Shown one piece after another: positions 19,101 through 28,715 of a stretch of DNA of 64,000 nucleotides (positions are counted from its first letter, which is position 1; each line of letters opens with the position of its first letter). The notes under the pieces were generated by a model. The model did not search any database and was not told the origin of the DNA. It saw only the letters and a program-made list of their open reading frames with translations. Source of the DNA: Amanita rubescens. Lineage: Eukaryota; Basidiomycota; Agaricomycetes; Agaricales; Amanitaceae. Location of the stretch: the NCBI GenBank assembly GCA_015039365.1, contig WION01000083.1, positions 62,001 through 126,000 of the forward strand, read 5' to 3'. The translations under genes were made by a program, and so were the position numbers.

Positions 19101-21758
19101 TTGCACATTTTGTGAAAGGCAGTCTCATCACATCTTTTCCTATGGCCAACAGCTTGTGAGTGACATTGCACATTTTGTGAAAGGCAGTCTCATCACATCT
19201 TTTCCTATGACCAACAGCGAGTGAGTGACATTGCACATTTTGTGAAAGGCAGTCTCATCACATCTTTTTCTATGACCAACAGCGAGTGAGTGACATTGCA
19301 CATTTTGTGAAAGGCAGTCTCATCACATCTTTTCCTATGACCAACAGATCGTGAGTGACATTGCACATTTTGTGAAAGGCAGTCTCATCACATCTTTTCC
19401 TATGACCAACAGATCGTGAGTGACATTGCACATTTTGTGAAAGGCAGTCTCATCACATCTTTTCCTATGACCAACAGCAAGTGAGTGACATTGCACATTT
19501 TGTGAAAGGCAGCCTCATCACATCTTTTCCTATGACCAACAGCGAGTGAGTGACATTGCACATTTTGTGAAAGGCAGTCTCATCACATCTTTTCCTATGA
19601 CCAACAGATCGTGAGTGACATTGCACATTTTGCGAAAGACAGTCTCATCACATCTTTTCCTATGACCAACAGGATGTGAGTGACATTGCACATTTTGCGA
19701 AAGGCAGTCTCATCACATCTTTTCCTATGACCAACAGGGAGTGAGTGACATTGCACATTTTGTGAAAGGCAGTCTCATCACATCTTTTCCTATGACCAAC
19801 AGGCAGTGAGTGACATTGCACATTTTGTGAAAGGCAGTCTCATCACATCTTTTCCTATGACCAACAGCGAGTGAGTAACATTGCACATTTTGTGAAAGGC
19901 AGTCTCATCACATCTTTTCCTATGACCAACAGGGAGTGAGTGACATTGCACATTTTGTGAAAGGCAGTCTCATCACATCTTTTCCTATGACCAACAGGGA
20001 GTGAGTGACATTGCACATTTTGTGAAAGGCAGTCTCATCACATCTTTTCCTATGACCAACAGCAAGTGAGTGACATTGCACATTTTGTGAAAGGCAGTCT
20101 CATCACATCTTTTCCTATGACCAACAGCGAGTGAGTGACATTGCACATTTTGTGAAAGGCAGTCTCATCACATCTTTTCCTATGACCAACAGCGAGTGAG
20201 TGACATTGCACATTTTGTGAAAGGCAGTCTCATCACATCTTTTCCTATGACCAACAGCGAGTGAGTGACATTGCACATTTTGTGAAAGGCAGTCTCATCA
20301 CATCTTTTCCTATGACCAACAGGAAGTGAGTGACATTGCACATTTTGTGAAAGGCAGTCTCATCACATCTTTTCCTATGACCAACAGCAAGTGAGTGACA
20401 TTGCACATTTTGTGAAAGGCAGTCTCATCACATCTTTTCCTATGACCAACAGATCGTGAGTGACATTGCACATTTTGTGAAAGGCAGTTTCATCACATCT
20501 TTTCCTATGACCAACAGCTCGTGAGCGACATTGCACATTTTGTGAAAGGTAGTCTCATCACATCTTTTCCTATGACCAACAGGGAGTGAGTGACATTGCA
20601 CATTTTGTGAAAGGCAGTCTCATCACATCTTTTCCTATGACCAACAGCTCGTGAGCGACATTGCACATTTTGTGAAAGGCAGTCTCATCACATCTTTTCC
20701 TATGACCAACAGATCGTGAGTGACATTGCACATTTTGTGAAAGGCAGTCTCATCACATCTTTTCCTATGACCAACAGGGAGTGAGTGACATTGCACATTT
20801 TGTGAAAGGCAGTCTCATCACATCTTTTCCTATGACCAACAGCTTGTGAGTGACATTGCACATTTTGTGAAAGGCAGTCTCATCACATTTTTTCCTATGA
20901 CCAACAGCTTGTGAGTTCCTTTGCAATTTTTTTGACCTGCATTCTCAGCATACCTCAATTCATGAATGTTTGATATATCATTACATCCTATTTACACATA
21001 TCAGAAAGTGAGCATATTGCCTTATCTTTTCCATGTCATCCTTTTACATTATTATCATCATAGAATGTAAGATTTCATTTCAGCTCACCCACTCCCACCT
21101 CATGTGATTATTCTGTATTCTCTATCTCATACTACATAACTAGCATGAATTTTTCTCGATGTTTGGAAACAGGCAAAGGAACTTTGCAGTCAAGGTGTTT
21201 TTCTTTTTTCTTTTTGGGTAATACAAAACTGATGCCATTGCAACAAGCCTACTGGTTGCCAGGTCTTAGTTTGTAAATCACTCCTTTTCATGTACTGAAT
21301 TTATGCTTAAACCTTGGAGCAATTATTATCATTGCCAAGCTATCCTTTTGGATCAATAAACCATTTCTGCCATCAGTCACAGAGGCCTTGGATCAATACA
21401 AGCAAAAAGGCTATGCTCAGAAGCTGAAGACTGACATTACTCCTGACTTTATGCACTCTGGTCATCAAGATTTTGTCACATTACTCAATAGGCAGGTGTC
21501 TCACATTGATGGTATGTGCTTCGTCTAGTCATGCATTAGTTATGAACAATTCATGGCAGGGTGAAACACACAGTATGATATCCAGTCAGTGATATATTGG
21601 CTGCATTGCCTTTGCATTGAGATCATATTTATTTGTACATAGTAGATCACTTCTCATATGCATTCTCATATGCATTCCCTTTGTTGTTCATGCATCTGTA
21701 ATATTTTCTTCCTGATGTACTAGACATTAATGTGGATTACATACCTATATATGTATAA
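16134..21758 (+). CDS. P-loop GTPase gene with about 66 introns, many exons of one codon
   Basis: Seven ordinary exons (16134-16167, 16221-16382, 16436-16482, 16535-16704, 16754-16830, 16965-17153, 17207-17342) join in frame from MAATTGAPGSL to LCVKSALQ. They encode a G domain of the kind common in agaricomycetes: G1 GRANAGKT (residue about 38), G3 DSQG, G4 TKFD. After a short stretch whose splicing is unclear (17343-17522) come exons VDRE (17523-17534), V (17583-17585), MANEQLSEAQ (17638-17667), then a long run of 3-nt exons from 17727 to 21066. Three normal exons end it: 21173-21194, 21383-21511 and 21724-21758, reading AKELCSQ-EALDQYKQKGY...SHID-DINVDYIPIYV and stop TAA at 21756. The predicted protein is about 400 aa. 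The G domain should bind and hydrolyse GTP; its cellular role is unknown. The microexon part is inferred from splice consensus alone. Confidence 0.75.
17583..18570 (+). other. older single-codon exon series with diverged introns
   Basis: Here acceptor-AG, three bases and donor-GT recur with introns of 46-71 nt that share little sequence except at their ends. Putative 3-nt exons are GTG 17583, TGG 17727, TTT 17785, GAA 17838, CAA 17906, GGA 17963, AAA 18012, AAA 18071, GAA 18134, ACA 18196, GAT 18252, GAA 18368, ATT 18430, AAG 18494 and TAT 18568. Two longer exons, 30 nt at 17638 and 9 nt at 18301, are also multiples of three. Donors are mostly GTGAGT or GTAAGT, acceptors CAG or TAG. The intron at 18433-18493 is a recognisable diverged copy of the 62-bp array intron. 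Conserved splice ends in otherwise diverged introns argue that these are really spliced. Confidence 0.65.
18571..20907 (+). repeat. tandem array of 36 identical-length introns separated by 3 bases
   Basis: Exactly 36 units of 65 bp (18568 to 20908 is 36 x 65). Each unit is a 62-bp block beginning GTGAGTGACATTGCACATTT and ending TCCTATGACCAACAG, followed by three variable bases. By eye only about a dozen to fifteen substitutions occur in about 2230 bp of repeat body, while the three bases take 10 different values in the units after the initial TAT: CGA 8, GGA 6, CTT 5, ATC 5, GAA 3, CAA 3, GCA 2, CTC 2, GAC 1, GAT 1. Each block has a donor, a TATGAC branch-like site after a pyrimidine tract, and a CAG acceptor. 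Read in phase 0 the triplets give YGDELELARLRRIIQRI and onward without a stop. Confidence 0.95.
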
Positions 21759-22045
21759 TTTTTTCCTGGAAGTAAAGATATCACATCAGGATTTTGGCTG
21801 GAGTCTGGTATAACTAGATAGTGTTATGATCACGTTGATCTCCACCTATGATGCATCCACACTAAGAGCATTTGACAAAGTAGACTAAGTCCAATGGACA
21901 AGTCAAACAATAGGTGAATGGATAAGCTAAGTAATAAGATGAGTAGAAGAAGTCTTATACTTGAGAGTAATAATGAACAGAGTATGAATGGTGTTCTTAG
22001 GCGAGACAAAGCGATGTTAGCTAACAAACTAGGAGAGTTTGTATT

Positions 22046-22720
22046 TGTAAGGACGGTGATCCTAATTGGGACGGAGCCCGGGAACTAAGCCGCGGACGGG
22101 GAAGGGTGGAGTATAACGGAGTCCGGGACGTAGTGGGGAAAGGCTAGGCTTCAGCGTGCAAGCTGCGCCGTGCTAACGTACGTCTTGCCTAAACTTCTGG
22201 AGAACGCTCTGGAGTCCAGGATGGAGTCCGGGACCGGAGTCCGAAGGGCGAGCGGTCTGGATGAGGTTGAGACGATGAAAGACAGGGAGTCAATACGAGT
22301 TGGGGCACAATCCAAGTCGATATTCGGACTACTGTATGAATACAAGTGAGGCCTTATATACATAGTCCGACAAGGGGTTCTATGGCCGTGTTCTGATAAG
22401 CGAGGAAACCATAGAGATATGGAACAGGAAGTGGAGTAGAGCATATGGTACGAAGGGATAATGATACCAGTGATACCCAAGATGAAACAAGAGGTGAAAC
22501 AAGTATGGAAAATATGTAGAAAGGAACTTAGCAAATATGCACGGAGTTGTGACGGAGTCCGTCACGGAGTTTGTCACGGAGTTGTCACGGAGTTTTCGGA
22601 GTTTTGGCATAGGCTTGATATGAGATGCAACATGGGTGGAAAGTGGTCATGGGTATAGTCAGGAGTCCATCGGGGTCCGAGGTCATGGAGTTTGGGTGGA
22701 GTCTGGAACGGGATATGACA
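22046..22720 (-). repeat. gypsy-type element, left LTR (3' LTR)
   Basis: 675 bp. It contains tandem CACGGAGT-type repeats near 22550-22590, where it is 23 bp longer than the other LTR. On the minus strand it starts TGTCATATCCCG and ends CCGTCCTTACA. Confidence 0.88.
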
Positions 22721-23709
22721 GTATTCCCCCTTTAAGGCCGAGCCCTCGAGGCCATTGTCGATGAGAGAATGAGTACGAGGTTCAATAAGTCGCAACAAAC
22801 ATTGCCAAAGAGAGAATGAGAGAGGATGAGGGAGGATAAGAGAGGACAAGGGAGGATGTCAGAACAGTGAAGTCCGGAGTTTTTCGGGGTTTTTCGGAGT
22901 CCAGAGATGTCCTGTATGGAGGTCTGGGAATTTCCGGAGTTTTTTCGGGGTTTTTCGGGGTTTTTTCGGAGTTGTTCTGTCAAAGGGAGGTGTCGTATAA
23001 GGAGGTGTATGAAGTCTGGAAATTTCGGAGTTTTTTCGGAGTTTTTCGGGGTTTTTCGGAGTCCAGAGGACCATTGGAGATGGAGGCTGGCATTTGGGAG
23101 AAGTTGGGGAAGAAGTCGGATGAAGAAGGAGAAAAAATGGGGTCTGAAGGAGTGTGGGGTATAGTAGCTGAATGGGTCTGGGGTTTTTTCGGGGCTGTCA
23201 AGTAAGTCCGAAAATATTCAGTTACGGTAGTCAGATTAACGTCAGAGGCGTCAGGCAGCGCTGAGGTCAAGGGGATAGTAGGTAGTCGGAGCCAGAGATT
23301 AGGCTTTGACAAGGGGGGATATCCTAGGGGTGTTGGCACCGTAATATGACAGAGGTCCGGAATATGGTGATGCTCCATCCGGTCAATCAACGGATTGTGT
23401 TGGTGGGGTCATCGGTGTCTGAGAACGAGTGGCAGTTCAGGTCCAACGGAAAGAAGAACAATTCACCTGGGGTGAGACAACCAGCAAGTTGGCGTCAGAT
23501 CCATCCACAAGGTGGAGGCAGATAGGTGATATTGGTTGTATAGGGGTGAGAGGCGAAGAGATGGGAATGGGGTTGTAACGGAGTCCAAGATAAAAAGCCG
23601 AGATAACAAGCAAGTCCGGGTCGTCGAAAATGGCCACATTGAGGTAACCACTAGCACTAGTGACTGGAGTCGACGCAACTCCTAGTTAGTGCAATCCAGA
23701 GGACGCCAG
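22721..23709 (-). other. gypsy-type element, non-coding interior
   Basis: About 1 kb between gag and the polypurine tract. It is rich in short repeats of TTTTTCGG(A/G)GTTTT type, which on the minus strand give proline/lysine-rich open stretches (KPRKTPKKLR), probably an expansion of simple sequence. No protease or RT motif is visible. The frame near 23437-23637 may be a last trace of a downstream gag-pro region, but I cannot support that. Confidence 0.5.
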
Positions 23710-24903
23710 TTATTCGTCTGAGTCAGATGACTCCAATGGGGTCATATACACTGATTCAGAGTCCGAAGTTTTGGAATTTGGGCTGGGGGGTGTGGGGTCC
23801 GAAGTTTCGGAGTTTGGACTGGAGGGTGTGGAGTCCAGAATTTCGGGGTTTGGGCTGGACATTGCAAAGTCCGGAATTTCGGAGTTGGGACTGGAGGGTG
23901 TGGAGTCCGAAATTTCGGGGTTTGGACTGGACGGTGCAAAGTCCGGAGTTTCAGGGTTTGGGATTGGGGAGTTGGGTGATGAATGTGAGACTGAGGAATG
24001 AGATCCGGAACTGTGAGTGGAGTGATTGTCGGGGGTAGTGGCAGAATGGTCAGTGTCATTGGCAAGTTCATTCTTGGTCAACCAATAAGCCTGATCAATT
24101 TGTTGGGCCTTGAGACGCATCTTGACAAGTGTCTTCGGCTTGCCACCACGGAGTAATTCAATCCGGATACGAGTCGGGAGTCCACGGAAAAAGTGATCAC
24201 GGAGTGCCGGTTCATTCCATTCGGTACGAGAAGTGAGTTTGTTGAAGTCGACAATGTATGTAGTGACATGGTGATGATCCTTCATGGTGAGGTTGCTGAG
24301 TGCAGTTTCGGCGTCCCCACGGAAATCGTAAGGTCCGAAATGGTCCGTGAGCTCTTTGACAAAAGCATTAAAATCATAGAGCCAGTCGGGAATGTCATCA
24401 ATATCACCCATAATGACAGGTTCAAACCAATCTAAAGCCGCACCTTTGAGGTAGGAAATCGCATAGCGGACCATCCTTTCATCTTTCCTGAACAAGTCTG
24501 GACGGTCTGAGAACACAAGACTGCATGAAACTAGAAATTCTCGGAGTTTGCTGGGGTCCATGCCATCAAATGGCTTGGGGTCCGGAATTTCGGCAGATGA
24601 AGGGTGCTGGAGTTTTCGGAGTCCACGGTTAAGATTCTGAATGGCGTTGGCTAGTAGGAGGTTGGAATTCGGAGGGTTGGTTGGTGGAGGAGGATGGTTG
24701 TCTTCTTGGCCGGAGTCTGAGATGTCTGTGTGCACGGAGTTGGGCGATTTCTCACCTTTGGAGCTGGAGTTTCCGTGTACAGAAGGAGACAACCTGGGCT
24801 TGCCTCTGCGATGAAAGAGCACTGAGATTGAAGGGGCAGAGACATTGGAGATGGCATAACGGCCAACGAGGGAGGGGCCTGTCTTTGATTGAGTGTTGGG
24901 CAT
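23710..24903 (-). CDS. retrotransposon Gag (gypsy type)
   Basis: A 397-aa frame from the ATG at 24903. Residues about 100-260 carry the retrotransposon Gag capsid pattern: KLREFLVSCSLVFSDRPDLF, YLKGAALDWFEPVI, FVKELTDHFG, and FRGLPTRIRIEL. The tail is a run of about ten degenerate 12-13-residue repeats (PSSPNSEIPDFA and variants), acidic and proline-rich, and ends in SSDSDE. There is no CCHC zinc knuckle. Gag would form the virus-like particle shell of the element. The open frame in an element without pol implies selection for, or very recent loss from, a mobile lineage. Confidence 0.85.
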   Translation of the reverse strand: MPNTQSKTGPSLVGRYAISNVSAPSISVLFHRRGKPRLSPSVHGNSSSKGEKSPNSVHTDISDSGQEDNHPPPPTNPPNSNLLLANAIQNLNRGLRKLQHPSSAEIPDPKPFDGMDPSKLREFLVSCSLVFSDRPDLFRKDERMVRYAISYLKGAALDWFEPVIMGDIDDIPDWLYDFNAFVKELTDHFGPYDFRGDAETALSNLTMKDHHHVTTYIVDFNKLTSRTEWNEPALRDHFFRGLPTRIRIELLRGGKPKTLVKMRLKAQQIDQAYWLTKNELANDTDHSATTPDNHSTHSSGSHSSVSHSSPNSPIPNPETPDFAPSSPNPEISDSTPSSPNSEIPDFAMSSPNPEILDSTPSSPNSETSDPTPPSPNSKTSDSESVYMTPLESSDSDE

Positions 24904-24935
24904 GGTTGGACGCACGCGCACAAGTCCGAATATAC

Positions 24936-25587
24936 TGTAAGGACGGTGATCCTAATTGGGACGGAGCCCGGGAACTAAGCCGCGGACGGGGAAGGGTGGA
25001 GTATAACGGAGTCCGGGACGTAGTGGGGAAAGGCTAGGCTTCAGCGTGCAAGCTGCGCCGTGCTAACGTACGTCTTGCCTAAACTTCTGGAGAACGCTCT
25101 GGAGTCCAGGATGGAGTCCGGGACCGGAGTCCGAAGGGCGAGCGGTCTGGATGAGGTTGAGACGATGAAAGACAGGGAGTCAATACGAGTTGGGGCACAA
25201 TCCAAGTCGATATTCGGACTACTGTATGAATACAAGTGAGGCCTTATATACGTAGTCCGACAAGGGGTTCTATGGCCGTGTTCTGATAAGCGAGGAAACC
25301 ATAGAGATATGGAACAGGAAGTGGAGTAGAGCATATGGTACGAAGGGATAATGATACCAGTGATACCCGAGATGAAACAAGAGGTGAAACAAGTATGGAA
25401 AATATGTAGAAAGGAACTTAGCGAATATGCACGGAGTTGTGACGGAGTTTGTCACGGAGTTTTCGGAGTTTTGGCATAGGCTTGATATGAGATGCAACAT
25501 GGGTGGAAAGTGGTCATGGGTATAGTCAGGAGTCCATCGGGGTCCGAGGTCATGGAGTTTGGGTGGAGTCTGGAACGGGATATGACA
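24936..25587 (-). repeat. gypsy-type element, right LTR (5' LTR)
   Basis: 652 bp. The gag ATG lies about 33 bp inside it, so the leader is very short. The bases next to the LTR on the minus strand, GTATATTCGGACTTG, should be the primer-binding site, but I cannot assign a tRNA. Confidence 0.85.
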
Positions 25588-25804
25588 GTATTGGACAACT
25601 AAGTTGAACTTAGGGTTCAACTCTACAAGTACAGCAGCTTAAATACATAGACAAGGAGTGGGGCATAGGGAAATGGAATGGGTATGATAAGGGAATGAGG
25701 TAGTCTGTATGGGGTGAACATACAGGTAGTTGAACTACAGTGTATTAAGTAACTTGCTATAGTGAACGCAGTGAGTCACTCAGGAGAAAAATCTGCATTA
25801 TTTG

Positions 25805-26953
25805 TAGTGATTGGAGGTTCAGTTATGTAACCACAAATTAACCGTAACTTAACTGAACCTAACTGATAATTAACTGGTTGAGCAGTTAAGGTTACAGTTG
25901 TGGACAATCAAAGTCCACCTGTTTCCCCATCTCATTTCTGTGGCTTCAGAAATTATCAGAGTATGTCTATTACTGTATAATAGGCTATCTAGGATTATTA
26001 TGAGGAGATTTACACGAGCCAATTGTTGATTTTCAACTTTTTTTTTTTTCACCCCCAAAAATTGGCCATCCCCCCAGATTTGCTCCAAAAATCATGAAAA
26101 AATAGCCAAATGCTTCCTTAATTCTGAAAAAAAATCAGCAATTCCACGTAGTGATTGGAGGTTAAGTTATGTAACTGCAATTAACCGTAACTTAACTGAA
26201 CCTAACTGCTTGACCAGTTAATTATCAGTTAAGGTTAGGCCCTTTCCCTAACCTTAACCGGACTGGTTATGACCGGTTAAATTGTGCAACCTTGTAGAGC
26301 TGGTCCTTAGCTTCATTTTGAGCCCTTATTCATGTAATTTGGCCCAGTGGTTCATGAGATATGAAGTATTTTGTGAAGGGATGTCAAAATTATTGTGTTT
26401 CTCATTAGCAATGTGGTCCATGACATGCAAAAAGCAATATACAATTAGTTTCTCATGTTCAATCTGCTAGCTATTTCCCTCACCACACTCAGAAACATAG
26501 TTCTCTGGGATGCTGATGAGGAGCAAAGTTTTGCATGGCTGTTGTGAGGCTCTAATTTGTATGCAATTTTCATTATGTTTATCATTCTGTATTGGACAAT
26601 ATACTTCTGACTTAGGCTGTTGGCATTTGGGACTTGTTTCTGACTTATATTGATCAGTTATGAGCATCATAGACAACATTGCTAATGGGAAACCAATCAT
26701 CTTGACATCACTCACAAAACACTTCATATCTCATGAACCACTGGTCCAAATTACATGAATAGGGGCTCAAAATGATGCTAATAACCTGCTCTACCAGATT
26801 ACATAATTTTAATCAGTTATAATCGGTCACAACCGGTCATAACTGGTCCAGTTAAGGTTAAGGAAATTCTGGGTCATCGGTTAATTGATCAGTTACAGTT
26901 AATCATTGAATTTTGGGGCAATTAACTGGACTTAACCTAACCTCACAACACTA
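25805..26953. mobile_element. hAT-like element with long inverted arms
   Basis: The left end TAGTGATTGGAGGTT and the right end (reverse complement TAGTGTTGTGAGGTTA) are inverted, and are flanked by ATTATTTG (25797-25804) and GTTATTTG (26954-26961), an 8-bp duplication with one mismatch. Inside, about 250 bp at 26210-26430 and 26630-26880 form a second inverted pair, with shared stretches such as TTCATGAGATATGAAGT. The left-end sequence is repeated at 26149. Many GGTTA/TAACC motifs, typical of transposase-binding subterminal repeats, lie in the arms. No transposase frame exists. The superfamily call rests on the 8-bp duplication. Confidence 0.6.
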
Positions 26954-26961
26954 GTTATTTG

Positions 26962-28715
26962 GCCTAGCAGGCCCACTAGGAAAATGGCAACTAGTAATTG
27001 GTAGTAGGATAGCATCTTGAGATTATACTGTTACAAACATGACATGTCACATCTTTTCCTCAGCCACCACAGCCACCATTCTCTCTTATTCTGAGGACGA
27101 CTGAAAGGAGTAATTGGTTTTTTTAACGACGTGTTTTGTAACACTTTAACCTGCCATTGATGGCCGAGACCTTCTAAAAAAAACAAACTAATTAAAATGC
27201 TTTTTGCCGATGTTACTTGCATCTGTTCCTCACAAAAGTTATACATATAGGTCTACAAATTTATATAATAAGATCTAGCTAGTCATATTTAGAGATCATA
27301 AGTTTTCCGAGCCTCATTTTTTATTTATTTCATTCTGGAATCGCTTCCAAACTGTAGTGGCAAATACCGACTCGCGACTTGGCAAGCATGATCAAATAGT
27401 GTTGTGTGGTAGCGTTGCCGTATCACGTCAGCAGCCATTACGTCCCTGCTGCCATAAAATATTAGTAAGGATGTCCTCGGACGTGCCACACGAAGTGGTG
27501 GCCCACATCACCAAGTTAATGTAGATTTTATACCTATATATGTATAATAAAGAACCATTATACAGCTTTTTATAACACTAATGCTATAAACATATCATCA
27601 ATTTTTTCAAATGTTATTGTATCAATGAAAAGGTATCATATACCACTTACTAACCCTGCAACAGCTAAGAAATCAGGGGTCCAGTTTGTCAGTTATTGAG
27701 CCTTCAATATTGGCCAAGTTGTGACTTGTACTAGTGACATATAGGTCACAACAGCAGGAGCGCTTAGTACCCTCTGCTCTCCACTGCTGCCACACCCCTC
27801 TGAACTGTTCAATTAGAGTGTATTGTATAAGGAAATGTCCTTTTTTGATCAGAAATAAATGAGGAGGTGTAGAAATGGCAGCAGCAATGGTGAAATGCTA
27901 AGAGGCAGTCAATGTTAAATATACAGTGTACACTACAATGGCTGGACTATCTCAAACTTATCAGATATGTCATTGGGATGTCCTCAATCAAGATTACAAT
28001 GGGTTTGAGGTGTAAGGAGTGACCAGAAAGGGAATGACATTTTGCTAAGTTAATAAGGAACTGATGCATCAATGATGCAAAGTTATTGTTGTGTAAGTGG
28101 GAGGACAACAGTGGCTAATTAGTGAGGATTAAGCATTACAGGATGTGTCTAATTACAGAGATTGATGTCCTTTTCTTGTCAACATAGTGACAGTCTCAAA
28201 AAGGACTGTAAGGACTGTCACCATGGCAGAGTTTGAAGAAAAAATCCCCATTATTTGCCATGTTTTTCATCTGCAGTGCCTCCATTGTGATATTCTTACA
28301 TACATGAAGGCAGCTACTTAACCATCTGGACATCCCATCCATCTCAGTAAGAATGTTACAATTGGGGGAGTATCCCAGCAGTTTCCTAGTGTCAATCATC
28401 AGTGATTTGCCATACATACACCACAATACCTATGGTCTCAACTTTTCTTTCACTATGATTATGAAGAAGTCTCATCTGAGCCTAAGGTTCAGAGGGGCAA
28501 ACACTCATAAGTTGTCACACACCTTAAGTTAATTAACAAGGTTCTCAAAGATGGCATTTTGGGCCTTGGCTGACACTAGTACTCATAGGGCCAAGTTGAT
28601 TAAAGGCAGCTTCACTGTTGCTGCCAAGCCAGGCTGTACAATTTCGAGTATAAGGATCAGGTGGGACAGGGGAGTTGAAATCGAATTAAATCAAAAGTTA
28701 TACATATACATTGAA
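26962..28715. other. gene-poor AT-rich stretch
   Basis: I find no convincing gene. At 27518-27550 a stretch (TTAATGTAGATTTTATACCT and onward to TATATGTATAAT) is about 85% identical to the last exon and stop region of the GTPase gene at 21727-21760, suggesting a detached copy of its 3' end. A weak hairpin pair (CTGCTGCCACACC near 27785 with GGTGTAGAAATGGCAGCAG near 27865) is also present. Short minus-strand frames around 28200-28430 show no domain. Confidence 0.35.

Larger units (their letters stand above)
22046..25587 (-). mobile_element. gag-only gypsy-type LTR element
   Basis: Long direct repeats at 22046-22720 (675 bp) and 24936-25587 (652 bp) have TG...CA ends and a 5-bp target duplication GTATT (22041-22045 and 25588-25592). 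The element reads on the minus strand: gag lies next to the right LTR, and a polypurine tract (AAAGGGGGAATAC, complement of 22721-22733) abuts the left LTR. The LTRs differ mainly by a 23-bp change in copy number of a GTCACGGAGT motif near 22565. The internal region is only 2.2 kb. Gag is intact, but no protease, RT, RNase H or integrase is recognisable, so it is a non-autonomous element needing a partner. Confidence 0.88.

Noticed and set aside
18571..20907. CRISPR-like array of repeats and spacers
   Set aside because: The repeat is 62 bp and the 'spacer' only 3 bp, the genome is fungal, and repeat ends are splice sites; it is an intron-like array.
21822..22040. TGTTATGATCACG start of a further LTR around the gypsy-type insertion
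   Set aside because: No matching LTR end or second copy was found in the window.
22859..23205. overlapping frames in the gypsy-type interior (both strands)
   Set aside because: They arise from TTTTTCGGAGTTTT-type simple repeats that stay open in several frames; no domain.
26215..26290. telomere-like GGTTAG/CTAACC sequence
   Set aside because: The motifs are irregular and part of inverted transposon arms, not a head-to-tail telomeric run.
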